Assembly: GCA_021372715.1 (NCBI GenBank)
Contig: JAJFTX010000117.1
Location: 1-10,415, forward strand
Source: Methanobacterium sp.
GTDB lineage: Archaea; Methanobacteriota; Methanobacteria; Methanobacteriales; Methanobacteriaceae
Reading direction: 5' to 3'
Length of the DNA stretch: 10,415 bases
A program made the translations under genes and the position numbers. The first letter of the stretch is position 1, and each line of letters begins with the position of its first letter. Of the stretch, positions 1 through 7,140 are shown one piece after another. The notes under the pieces were generated by a model. The model was given only the letters and a program-made list of their open reading frames with translations, was not told the origin of the DNA and made no database searches.

Positions 1-6
1 ATTAAT

Positions 7-1254
7 ATGCAAATTATAGCAGATGTAGGCGGAATGCCCGGTAAAGATTGCAGGGGATTTTGTAAATATTGTTATTTTAGAAAAGTCAAACCGGGAGATC
101 CATTCGGTTGTAAATCATGTACTCCTGGAAAAGTAGGATGCGAGCAATGCACCACCGGGATCCGGGAAATAACAAACGAATTTATTCCACCATTCATAGT
201 AGTGGGTTCTGTTCAAAATACCCTGCTGATGGGTGGTTTAAAAGACCATGACTTAAAGGTTAACATTAGTGGAGGAGGAGATGTAAGCTGTTATCCTAAT
301 CTGCTGGATATCTCTTCAACATTTAAAGATTTAAGTCTCCCTATTCACCTGGGTTATACCAGTGGTAAGGGTATCGATGATGCAAAAATGGCTGAAGATT
401 TGATATCCTTTGGTGTGGAAGAAGTTACCTTCACAGTTTTTTCTACAGATGCCTTACTCAGGAAAAAATGGATGGGTGATAAAAGTCCAGAGGAATCTTT
501 GAAGGCCCTTAAAATATTCTGTGAAAACTGCGAAGTTCACGCAGCATCTGTGATAGTACCTGGTGCCAACGATGGTGAACAGCTATTTAAAACATGCAGT
601 GATCTGGAAGATTGGGGTGCTAAAGCACTTATATTAATGAGGTTTGCTAATTTCGAAAATCAAGGACTTATACTGGGAAATGAACCAATTATTGATGGTT
701 TAAAGCCCCACTCACTGGAAGAATTCACCGGTTTAGTGAAAAAAATTAATGACGAGTTCAGCCTTAGAGTTACCGGTACTCCTCTTCTTGATCCAAAAAA
801 TAATGCTCCGTTTGCCCTTTCAAATTCTAAAAATAAAGTATTCCTGGATATATTACCAAGAATAACTTCCGAAGCTACCATACTTACCAGTTCCATTTCA
901 GCACCCTTTATTGAGAAGATAATAAGAAATATGGATGCTGAAGATCTAGTGAATGTTTATGCAGCGGATAAAGAAATAGCCTGTCTTATAACACAAAAAG
1001 ATCTAGAATCAACCGATCTATCAGCTCTAAAAGATACTGTGATAATACCCGGACGTGCTTTTGTCCATGATAAAGTTGCTGAAAAAATATTAAGTAAAGA
1101 TGGAACTGACCGGCTAGTTACCAGAGGTCCAGACAAGTTATCAGTAGACGGTGAGATGAGCAGTACCTTAACCGATGAAAACGTGATCGAAAAAGAAATG
1201 GAAGCCTTTAACGAACTTATAAAGATAATAAATTTCTTCGGAGTAAGAAAATAA
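7..1254 (+). CDS. mmp10: Methanogenesis marker radical SAM protein Mmp10 (McrA arginine C-methyltransferase)
   Basis: The 415-residue protein has the Mmp10 layout. A radical SAM motif C15-x3-C19-x2-C22 is followed at once by Y23, the tyrosine reported to ligate the cluster in the Mmp10 structure. A second cysteine set, C35-x2-C38-x6-C45-x2-C48, matches the extra mononuclear metal site of this family. Also visible are the SGGGDVSCYP segment (88-97) and GYTSGKG (116-122). Known members (M. acetivorans, about 411 residues) are cobalamin-dependent radical SAM enzymes that methylate an arginine carbon in the alpha subunit of methyl-coenzyme M reductase, in the cytoplasm. The length and N-terminus MQIIADVGG fit the family, so the gene is complete, although its SD lies outside the window. 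A T-run follows the stop. Family assignment is from recognition of motifs and is very secure. Confidence 0.95.
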   Translation: MQIIADVGGMPGKDCRGFCKYCYFRKVKPGDPFGCKSCTPGKVGCEQCTTGIREITNEFIPPFIVVGSVQNTLLMGGLKDHDLKVNISGGGDVSCYPNLLDISSTFKDLSLPIHLGYTSGKGIDDAKMAEDLISFGVEEVTFTVFSTDALLRKKWMGDKSPEESLKALKIFCENCEVHAASVIVPGANDGEQLFKTCSDLEDWGAKALILMRFANFENQGLILGNEPIIDGLKPHSLEEFTGLVKKINDEFSLRVTGTPLLDPKNNAPFALSNSKNKVFLDILPRITSEATILTSSISAPFIEKIIRNMDAEDLVNVYAADKEIACLITQKDLESTDLSALKDTVIIPGRAFVHDKVAEKILSKDGTDRLVTRGPDKLSVDGEMSSTLTDENVIEKEMEAFNELIKIINFFGVRK

Positions 1255-1256
1255 AA

Positions 1257-1263
1257 TTTTTTT
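1257..1263 (+). terminator. T-run after mmp10
   Basis: Seven consecutive T residues begin two bases after the mmp10 stop codon, in a T-rich stretch without an obvious hairpin. This resembles the U-tract terminators of archaea. It is consistent with the next gene having its own promoter. Confidence 0.4.
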
Positions 1264-1293
1264 CTAATTTTATTTGATCAGATTCAATAATAA

Positions 1294-1310
1294 TATTATA
1301 TATTATATTA
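1294..1310 (+). promoter_or_regulatory. Probable TATA box for the B12-radical SAM gene
   Basis: The stretch ATTATATATTATATTA is a strong TATA-type element. With the usual archaeal spacing of about 26 bases, transcription would start near 1328, leaving about 20 bases of leader that contain the SD at 1340. This supports separate transcription from mmp10 and a start at 1349. Confidence 0.5.
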
Positions 1311-1339
1311 AATTTGATTATTCACTAATTGAATGTAAT

Positions 1340-1344
1340 GGTGA
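1340..1344 (+). promoter_or_regulatory. Ribosome binding site GGTGA deciding the start at 1349
   Basis: GGTGA lies four bases before ATG 1349. An in-frame ATG 75 bases upstream (1274) lies before the TATA box in a very AT-rich stretch and lacks any SD. The downstream start is therefore preferred. Confidence 0.75.
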
Positions 1345-1348
1345 AGAT

Positions 1349-2671
1349 ATGAAAATAACCATTTTAACACCTGAATTTTACAATTACGGCGCTCTTCTTA
1401 TTGCAGGTGTATTAAAAGACGCAGGATATACTGTGGAAATCCAAAAAGGATTTACAAGAGAAGTAAACGCAGATATTGTTTTTATAAGTTTACATTCCAC
1501 CATACACCTAATCAAATATCAAAGGGAAATCGAAAAAATCAAAGGCATAAAAATAGTAGGCGGACCGGTAAGTACAAGTCCAGAACTAATATTCAATTAT
1601 TTAAACTTAGATGCAGTTATTATTGGAGAAGGAGAACTTAGTGCTGTTAAACTAGTTAAAAATATAATAAAAAATCCTAATTTGGATAAATTAGATGAAA
1701 TAGAAGGTATTGCCTTTAAAAAGGATAATAAAGTAATAAAGACCAAAAAACCAATCCCTGCACCTATGAAAAGACCCTTACCCTTGATTCCGGCAGATAT
1801 TTCATCGGAGAATATTAGAGGGGCAAATGTTTACATTGAAACCCATCGGGGTTGTCCTGGCAACTGCGGATTCTGTCAAGTTCCCTGTTATTTCGGAAGA
1901 GATGTAAGAAGCCGACCATTAGAGGATATAGTTTTAGAAGTGAAAGCATTCCTAAAAGAAGGAGCGACAAAGATAGCTATAAGTGGCGGTACCGGATCGT
2001 TATATGGAAGTAAAAAGTTCAAAACCACCAATGAAGAGGGATTCACGGAACTTTTAAAAAGAATAAGTAATTTAACCGGTGCCAAGAATCTCACCATACC
2101 AGACATACGCTGCGACATGATAGATGATGATATACTGGATGCTGTAAAAAAATATACCAATGGCTGGATATATTTCGGTATAGAATCCGGAAGTAATAAA
2201 ATTCTCAAAAAGATGAATAAGGGAATAAAAATAAATGATATTAAAAATGCCGTTGAACTGGCCAGAGCCCATGGGGTGAAAATTGCTGGTTCCTTTATTG
2301 TGGGATATCCCCATGAAACAGTGGATGATTTTACAGCCACTATTGACCTGGCAGATGAACTGATGCTGGACGACTATTTTGTTAGTATTGCAGAACCTAT
2401 TCCCGGAACATCCCTGGCAGATGAAGTAAATAAAATACCTTTAACTGAAAATCTGGTTTTTAAAAAAAGTGATGAACATAAAAAATATGATTTAAGTATC
2501 GCCGAGGCAAGATGCCTTAACTTAATGCTGGATTCCTATATTTTCCGCAGTATACCGGTAGCAATGGACCAAAATTTATTTGAATCAATAATAAAAGAAA
2601 CTAAATCTCAAGGAAATCATATAAGAACCGTTACCAAAATGATCAAAGATTTAAGACTGGAAAATAAATGA
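1349..2671 (+). CDS. Cobalamin-binding radical SAM protein, candidate McrA glutamine C-methyltransferase
   Basis: This 440-residue protein is a class B radical SAM enzyme. The N-terminal half (about 1-135) has a B12-binding Rossmann domain with the typical segments IKIVGGPVSTSP and DAVIIGEGE. The radical SAM domain follows, with C169-x3-C173-x2-C176 in HRGCPGNCGFC, an ISGGTGS glycine segment, and FGIESGS and GSFIVGYPHET later. No classical DxHxxG cobalamin ligand is seen, as is common in this class. The start at 1349 has a good SD and begins directly with the B12-domain strand MKITILTPEF. Adjacency to mmp10 suggests a role in modifying methyl-coenzyme M reductase. MgmA, which makes 2-methylglutamine in McrA, belongs to this enzyme class, so it is the leading candidate. 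The class is certain; the substrate is inference. The 3' end overlaps the convergent DtxR-family gene by 21 bases. Confidence 0.88.
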   Translation: MKITILTPEFYNYGALLIAGVLKDAGYTVEIQKGFTREVNADIVFISLHSTIHLIKYQREIEKIKGIKIVGGPVSTSPELIFNYLNLDAVIIGEGELSAVKLVKNIIKNPNLDKLDEIEGIAFKKDNKVIKTKKPIPAPMKRPLPLIPADISSENIRGANVYIETHRGCPGNCGFCQVPCYFGRDVRSRPLEDIVLEVKAFLKEGATKIAISGGTGSLYGSKKFKTTNEEGFTELLKRISNLTGAKNLTIPDIRCDMIDDDILDAVKKYTNGWIYFGIESGSNKILKKMNKGIKINDIKNAVELARAHGVKIAGSFIVGYPHETVDDFTATIDLADELMLDDYFVSIAEPIPGTSLADEVNKIPLTENLVFKKSDEHKKYDLSIAEARCLNLMLDSYIFRSIPVAMDQNLFESIIKETKSQGNHIRTVTKMIKDLRLENK

Positions 2672-3082
2672 TTCTTTAAATTTCTTATCATTTTTATGAA
2701 TATCTACAAAATCTGTTAATTTTTTAAACTTTTCAATGGTCGAATCACTTAAGAAATGCTCCATTAAACACGCTTCTTTCTCTGCGATCTCATCATCCAC
2801 ACCTAAAACTGTTAAGAACTTTTTTAAAGTTATATGTTTATAAATGATACTTTTTGCAATAGTTACTCCCTTTTTAGTTAGTTTTATTTCTCCATATCTC
2901 TCTCGAGTTACTAGTTTTAATTTGGAAATTTTATCTAATGCCTCAACCACACTTGGAGGTTTAATATTGAGTTCATCTGCGATATCAACTACCCTGATTA
3001 CTCCTTTAGCCTCATTTAAATTGTACATCACTTCCATGTAATCTTCAATACTTTTTGAAAGTTTAACCGAATCTTCATTCAT
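2651..3082 (-). CDS. DtxR/MntR-family metal-dependent transcriptional regulator
   Basis: The 143-residue protein has an N-terminal winged helix (about 8-75, recognition helix around KPPSVVEALDKI) and a C-terminal dimerisation/metal-binding helix domain (76-143). It lacks the SH3-like third domain of DtxR, so its length matches MntR (about 142). Candidate metal ligands, by alignment from memory, are D14 and E17 (as in MntR), H83, and C105-x2-E108-H109. Cysteine at 105 is the DtxR/IdeR-type residue where MntR has glutamate, so the site looks hybrid. Family members bind DNA when loaded with Fe(II) or Mn(II) and repress metal uptake or activate export. The ATG directly follows the TAG of the upstream MBL gene with no clear SD, suggesting translational coupling. 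Its placement downstream of a metal exporter suggests it senses that metal; the metal itself is not known. Confidence 0.9.
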   Translation of the reverse strand: MNEDSVKLSKSIEDYMEVMYNLNEAKGVIRVVDIADELNIKPPSVVEALDKISKLKLVTRERYGEIKLTKKGVTIAKSIIYKHITLKKFLTVLGVDDEIAEKEACLMEHFLSDSTIEKFKKLTDFVDIHKNDKKFKESFIFQS

Positions 3083-3703
3083 CTAAATCAATTCTTTTAT
3101 TTGTAATTTCAATCCCACTTCACAGTTTTCATATGATTCTGGCATTTTCTGTCTGATTTCATTTAATTTTCGGGTACAGTGACATGGTATCACCAGTGGA
3201 ATGTCCTTTAAAATATCAATATCTGAATCATGAAAACCACCCACTATCGCGTGAATATCTCCTAATTCTCTTGATTTTTTGATGATGGTTTTAAGTCCAG
3301 GATGTGCACAACCAGTAAGAACTATGTTACCCTTATCGGTCATAATTACCATGGACTGTTCTTTGATATCATTACCCAGTTCTCCAGTAGTCCATATATT
3401 TTCACATATTTCTCGAGACTCTGATATTTCAATAACCTCTGTATATTGTTTTATTTCATTTTTAAGATTTACTGAAACTGAACATGGCAGATAAACCTCA
3501 GAAATATTTTCATAAGCCAATATATGATTTATACCACCAATATGATCCCAATGAGCATGTGAAATGAATATTTTATCTATTTCTTCCGGTTTTACCCCTG
3601 CTATTTTCATGTTATGAAGTAAAATATTTCCATTCCACCCAGTATCAAACAGTATCCTATTATGACCGGTTTCTACCAGACAAGAAAATCCCCAACCTGC
3701 CAT
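3083..3703 (-). CDS. MBL-fold metallo-hydrolase, COG1237 type
   Basis: The protein (206 residues from the first ATG) has a metallo-beta-lactamase fold. Visible are LFDTG (18-22), SHAHWDHIGG with H49, H51, D53 and H54, GCAHPG with H134, GGFH with H158, and PCHC with H175. These supply a two-metal site. Relatives are often labelled as 7,8-dihydropterin-6-methyl-4-(ribofuranosyl)-aminobenzene-phosphate synthase, but that name is not established and the substrate is unknown. ATG 3703 has an AGGA sequence at 3712-3715, eight bases upstream. However, the codons before it encode IKILYDNNARNRF in frame, which matches the conserved first strand of this family (K-I-x-V/L-x-D-N). No ATG, GTG or TTG exists between that strand and the stop at 3758-3760. 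The true start may therefore be the ATT at 3742. The gene ends immediately before the DtxR-family ATG and is probably cotranscribed with it. Confidence 0.85.
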   Translation of the reverse strand: MAGWGFSCLVETGHNRILFDTGWNGNILLHNMKIAGVKPEEIDKIFISHAHWDHIGGINHILAYENISEVYLPCSVSVNLKNEIKQYTEVIEISESREICENIWTTGELGNDIKEQSMVIMTDKGNIVLTGCAHPGLKTIIKKSRELGDIHAIVGGFHDSDIDILKDIPLVIPCHCTRKLNEIRQKMPESYENCEVGLKLQIKELI

Positions 3704-3761
3704 GAAGCGATTCCTGGCGTTATTATCATATAATATTTTAATTTCAATTATTAACCACTAT

Positions 3762-3768
3762 AAAAAAA
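3762..3768 (-). terminator. T-run downstream of the CDF gene, overlapping a possible promoter for the MBL gene
   Basis: On the - strand a run of seven T residues lies about 36 bases after the CDF-NifX stop. It could end that transcript. The same TTTTTTTATAG string could also be a TATA box for the MBL gene, with a start near 3738. A second TATA-like string, GTATATGAA, lies near 3776-3784. The sequence does not decide between these roles. Confidence 0.3.
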
Positions 3769-3803
3769 TTCTATTCATATACATCAATTAATCAAATTTG
3801 TAA

Positions 3804-5006
3804 TCATGTTATACTAAGTTTATATGCATTTATTATTATTTCTTCAAGGCTTTTTCCTTCAGGATGAGTTATATCAATTAATTCATCGGACAATACATGC
3901 ATTGGGCCTTCACCAACTTCATATCCTACTAATATATTCACCTTTTCTTTTTCCAGATATTCAGCTGTTTTAATTCCTCTCTTTTTTTCTAATTGAGACC
4001 CTGGATTTTCTATAATTTTATAACTGATTATTTCATTATTTAATACTTCTGCAATCAATATATAAGGAGCTCTGGCAAAATGCTCTGAAATTTTAGATTC
4101 TAAACCGTCTTTATTTTCTACTGGAACAGCTATTCTTACTTCATCTGATTTAGAAGGTTCTATCTGAACCGTGATCGTGTCTATATTTTCAATTCTATCT
4201 TTTACCTTTTTTTTAATATTTTCTGAAATTTCAGAAGCCTTCTTCACTGATAAATCCTTTTTGGTTTCCAGATGAAGTTCTGCAAATACAAAAGGTCCGG
4301 ATCGTCTGACTTTAATATCATGAACTCCTTCAACACCGTCCACACTTTCTGCCGTATTTTTAATTTGTCTTATCTTTTCAGGATCCATACTAGCATCTAA
4401 TAAAACAAGAATATCATTTTTAGCTAATTTTAATCCCATATATATAATTAAAATTGCAACCAATATTCCTGAAATTCCCTGTACTTGCAAATAACCTATA
4501 TAAGCTGATAATATACCCACAAATACTATAAGCGAAGATAATATATCAATAAAGCTGTGTTTTCCGTCGTTTATTAGGGCTTGGGAGCCTATCTGTTTTC
4601 CTATCTTCTCCTTATATCTGGCCAGTAGCCAGGAAACAGCAGCAGATAAAGCAGCGACTGAAAGGCTAATTAGGGGTATTTTAATGATTTCCGGGTTCAG
4701 ATAAGCATTAAATGATTCTAAAGCAATTTCAATTCCAGTTATGATAATCAGCACAGATATTACCAGAGAGGTAAATGTTTCAATTTTATAATAACCATAT
4801 GGAAATTTTTCATCAGGTTTTCTTCTGGAAAGTCTCAAACCAATATAAACAGCTAAAGAAGCCACTATATCTGTAAAAGAATGGATAGAATCAGCTATTA
4901 AGGCTATACTTCCTGAAAATAGTCCTACTATTCCCTTAATAACCGCTAATAATAAATTGGTTAAACTAGAGTATATTGATGCTTTTTCACCCTTCTTTAA
5001 ATCCAT
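3804..5006 (-). CDS. Cation diffusion facilitator (CDF) transporter fused to a NifX-type domain
   Basis: Counting from the upstream ATG at 5054 (416 residues), the first part is a six-helix CDF transporter (about 24-215). It has HxxxD in TM2 (H58, D62 in ADSIHSFTD) and HxxxD in TM5 (H166, D170 in NDGKHSFID). This pair is typical of zinc/cadmium-type CDFs rather than the DxxxD of manganese types. A cytoplasmic dimerisation domain follows (about 222-300). The last 110 residues (from VRIAVPVENK) form a PF02579 domain like NifX/NafY, with EHFARAPYILI aligning to FGRCPYFAIV in the neighbouring NifX protein. Members export divalent metal against protons. The start is uncertain: 5054 has no SD, GTG 5033 has GGAG five bases upstream, and ATG 5006 has GGAAG nine bases upstream and lies just before the homologous region; 5006 was chosen. 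The fused domain suggests that metal or cluster binding tunes transport (inference). Confidence 0.9.
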   Translation of the reverse strand: MDLKKGEKASIYSSLTNLLLAVIKGIVGLFSGSIALIADSIHSFTDIVASLAVYIGLRLSRRKPDEKFPYGYYKIETFTSLVISVLIIITGIEIALESFNAYLNPEIIKIPLISLSVAALSAAVSWLLARYKEKIGKQIGSQALINDGKHSFIDILSSLIVFVGILSAYIGYLQVQGISGILVAILIIYMGLKLAKNDILVLLDASMDPEKIRQIKNTAESVDGVEGVHDIKVRRSGPFVFAELHLETKKDLSVKKASEISENIKKKVKDRIENIDTITVQIEPSKSDEVRIAVPVENKDGLESKISEHFARAPYILIAEVLNNEIISYKIIENPGSQLEKKRGIKTAEYLEKEKVNILVGYEVGEGPMHVLSDELIDITHPEGKSLEEIIINAYKLSIT

Positions 5007-5069
5007 TCTATTTTTCTCTTCCAATAATAACACCATTTCTCCAATTAAAAACATCTAATATATAAGTTA

Positions 5070-5984
5070 TTAATCAGTTAATACATTATTAATGTCCATC
5101 TGGAAATCCACCTTTTCCAGAATTTCAAGAAAGATGTTGGTAAATTCCGGTTCAAAAACCACTATTGGTTTTAGATTAACCAGTGCATCCACAAATTTTC
5201 GGTTATAAGGTATCTTTCCTAGAACCGGAATATCATTACCTTTAAAATATTCCTCTATTTTATCAGTGAATTTATTATTAATATCAAATCTATTAATTAT
5301 AACTCCATGAGGAATATTGAAATGATTTACCAATTCGATTGCTCTTTTAAGATCTGAAAAAGCAGCAGGTGTAGGTTCCGTAATTAATATTACAAAGTTA
5401 CTTCCCCTTACAGAAGCTATAACTGGACATCCAATACCAGCCGCAGCATCAACGATCATATATTCTGCATTAAACGCTTCTGCAATCTCGGAACCCCAGA
5501 TCTTAACCGCATTAACCACATGTCCAGATCCTGATTCACCTAAGTCAAGCTGTCCAAAAACGATTGTAAACCCATATTCAGTTTCACCAATCTTTATACT
5601 GGCGGTTTCTATTGATTCAAGCTTTATTGCATTTTCAGAACATGCAAGAGTACAGGCCCCGCAACCAGTACATAAGAACTTATTGATCCTGGGTAAATTT
5701 ACATATTCATCCCAATCCATTGCTGAAAACTTACAGGCATTAAGACATTCTTCACACTGATTACATCTTTCTTCAATTACTTTGGCTCTTTCACTGGTTT
5801 GAACACGTTCCACTAACTCAAAATTCTTTTCTTCAACTCCTAAAACGAGAGCTAAATTCGGAGCATCTACATCACAATCAACAGCGACAATTTTGTGTTT
5901 TTCAGCCATAAGTACGGCTAAAGATGCTGTTATTGAGCTTTTTCCAACTCCCCCTTTTCCTGAAAGGACAGCAATTGTTTTCAT
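5070..5984 (-). CDS. MinD-superfamily P-loop ATPase with inserted 2[4Fe-4S] ferredoxin domain (second of pair)
   Basis: This 304-residue protein starts with a deviant Walker A motif SGKGGVGKSS (8-17; signature Lys K10, P-loop Lys K15). The A' strand VAVDCDVDAPN spans 33-43 and the switch II segment VDAAAGIGCP 178-187. Between them lies a two-cluster ferredoxin insert: C74-x2-C77-x2-C80-x3-C84 and C105-x2-C108-x2-C111-x3-C115. This is the COG1149 architecture. ParA/MinD-type ATPases dimerise on ATP, and the insert should carry two [4Fe-4S] clusters, so the protein could couple ATP hydrolysis to electron transfer or cluster handling. Its start codon overlaps the stop of the upstream paralogue in an ATGA, implying translational coupling and equal output. 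Homologous pairs occur in the Desulfovibrio orp locus. Fold and clusters are secure; the role is inference. Confidence 0.93.
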   Translation of the reverse strand: MKTIAVLSGKGGVGKSSITASLAVLMAEKHKIVAVDCDVDAPNLALVLGVEEKNFELVERVQTSERAKVIEERCNQCEECLNACKFSAMDWDEYVNLPRINKFLCTGCGACTLACSENAIKLESIETASIKIGETEYGFTIVFGQLDLGESGSGHVVNAVKIWGSEIAEAFNAEYMIVDAAAGIGCPVIASVRGSNFVILITEPTPAAFSDLKRAIELVNHFNIPHGVIINRFDINNKFTDKIEEYFKGNDIPVLGKIPYNRKFVDALVNLKPIVVFEPEFTNIFLEILEKVDFQMDINNVLTD

Positions 5985-6841
5985 AATAATTGCTCCAGTG
6001 ATTTTGTAATTTCTGCAATTTTATCATGCTCAATGGGAATGCCTTCAGAATAATTTTCAATGATTCTTTTGGTGTAGGGGATTTCAGATAAGACATTAAT
6101 CCCATAATTATTTTCTAATTCATGTATTAAACTTAAATCACCAATATCTGACTTGTTAACTATTATTTCTGATTTTATTTGAAGGATTTTCAGAAGTTTT
6201 AAAATGATATCTAAATCATGTTTTCCCAAGGGGGTAGGTTCAGCCACTGTTAAAGCCAGATCAACACCTATTAAAGCTGATATGACATTACAATGAGTGC
6301 CGGCGGCGGTGTCTATCAGTGAAAAATCATATTCATCCTCGAATTTAGATGCAAATTCACGGGTCTCATTTACTACTGGTGAACTGGATTCGCATCCCAC
6401 TTCTATTTCTCCAGATATTAACATAAAATTGTCCGCGATTTTTGAATCATTTTCAAATTTACCCTGATATATACTTCCAATAATCTGCTTATTCTCATCT
6501 ATAGCTTTATTTTTACAAGTGAAAAGGCATGCCCCACATCCGTTACATTGTTTTTCAATTATAAAGGGGAAGTTATCTTTAATTATCACTATTGCATTTT
6601 CTTTGCAGACTTCAGCGCAACTACCGCATTTTATACATTTTTCCTCATTGAAAGAAGGCAGATAGGCTTCTACATCCCTTACCTTCTCTCTTTTTATAGA
6701 GAGGAGTATATGGTCATCGGGACATTCCACATCAGCATCAACTAACATTACTTTATATTTTTTTGCAAGTTCTACTGCAAATGCTGTTGATATTGTTGAT
6801 TTACCTGTTCCTCCTTTTCCACCGGTTATTGCAATTTTCAT
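5981..6841 (-). CDS. MinD-superfamily P-loop ATPase with inserted 2[4Fe-4S] ferredoxin domain (first of pair)
   Basis: This 286-residue paralogue of the downstream gene has Walker A GGKGGTGKST (7-16; signature Lys K9, P-loop Lys K14), A' strand LVDADVECPD (33-42) and switch II IDTAAGTHC (176-184). The ferredoxin insert has C69-x2-C72-x2-C75-x3-C79 and C99-x2-C102-x2-C105-x3-C109. A GGEIEVGCESS-like stretch (144-153) holds an extra C150 in the region where the partner has GQLDLGESGSG. The two ATPases have clearly diverged, so a heterodimer is plausible. The start has AAGGT about six bases upstream. It lies 39 bases downstream of the small ferredoxin gene and overlaps the next gene by four bases. 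Probably cytosolic; may take electrons or a cluster from the adjacent ferredoxin (inference). Confidence 0.93.
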   Translation of the reverse strand: MKIAITGGKGGTGKSTISTAFAVELAKKYKVMLVDADVECPDDHILLSIKREKVRDVEAYLPSFNEEKCIKCGSCAEVCKENAIVIIKDNFPFIIEKQCNGCGACLFTCKNKAIDENKQIIGSIYQGKFENDSKIADNFMLISGEIEVGCESSSPVVNETREFASKFEDEYDFSLIDTAAGTHCNVISALIGVDLALTVAEPTPLGKHDLDIILKLLKILQIKSEIIVNKSDIGDLSLIHELENNYGINVLSEIPYTKRIIENYSEGIPIEHDKIAEITKSLEQLL

Positions 6842-6880
6842 AATTTTACCTTTTTAATAGATTGATCATTAAATGAATAA

Positions 6881-7072
6881 TCAATCCTCCTCTACTTTTA
6901 TTGCTTCATTGGGACATAGATTTACACATATTTCACATAAACTGCATTCATCAGGATTCTGGACTATAATTTTATCTTCTTCAATTATCAGGACTTCCAT
7001 TGGACAAAACTGAACGCATTCCGCACATCGGGAACCTTCACATTTATCATAATCTATGGTTATTTTTGTCAT
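6881..7072 (-). CDS. 2[4Fe-4S] ferredoxin, 63 residues
   Basis: From ATG 7072 the protein is 63 residues and starts with the usual MTKITIDYDKC. Cluster motif one is C11-x4-C16-x2-C19-x3-C23-P, with two extra residues in the first gap compared with the standard C-x2-C spacing. Cluster motif two is C43-x2-C46-x2-C49-x3-C53-P. It is a small soluble electron carrier of the bacterial-type 2[4Fe-4S] class. A TTG 57 bases upstream is in frame but would add a non-homologous tail and would sit upstream of the TATA-like element. It is therefore rejected as the start. The gene sits between NifX-B and the two ferredoxin-bearing ATPases and probably serves them as donor or acceptor (inference). The SD is weak. 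Confidence 0.9.
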   Translation of the reverse strand: MTKITIDYDKCEGSRCAECVQFCPMEVLIIEEDKIIVQNPDECSLCEICVNLCPNEAIKVEED

Positions 7073-7098
7073 ATGCTTCAATTTTCCCGTTTTTTGAG

Positions 7099-7113
7099 TA
7101 AATATATTTAAAT
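7099..7113 (-). promoter_or_regulatory. Probable TATA box for the ferredoxin-ATPase segment
   Basis: On the - strand TTTAAATATATTTAC lies about 33 bases before ATG 7072. Standard spacing puts the transcript start near 7080, giving a leader of under 10 bases. This agrees with the weak SD of the ferredoxin gene. It suggests that the ferredoxin, the ATPases and possibly the CDF gene can be transcribed apart from NifX-B and Mrp. Confidence 0.45.
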
Positions 7114-7140
7114 AATGATTTTTTATCAATTAATAGTGTT

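Noticed and set aside
1274..1348. Upstream ATG 1274 as start of the B12-radical SAM gene
   Set aside because: It has no SD, lies upstream of the TATA box and codes an AT-rich, non-conserved tail. ATG 1349 has GGTGA at proper spacing and starts the B12 domain.
1888..2340. 150-codon open frame on the - strand inside the B12-radical SAM gene
   Set aside because: It is antisense to a strongly conserved enzyme, has no SD and gives a hydrophobic composition without any family pattern. It is a shadow frame.
2651..2671. Overlap of convergent gene ends as a frameshift or assembly error
   Set aside because: Both reading frames end with normal-length C-termini for their families, so a short 3' overlap is a simple explanation.
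3083..3703. Naming the MBL protein as a methanopterin biosynthesis enzyme
   Set aside because: The common database name for COG1237 members suggests it, but nothing in the sequence or neighbourhood supports a pterin role.
7073..7129. TTG 7129 as start of the ferredoxin (82 residues)
   Set aside because: The extension is not ferredoxin-like and covers the TATA-like element. ATG 7072 gives the standard ferredoxin N-terminus.
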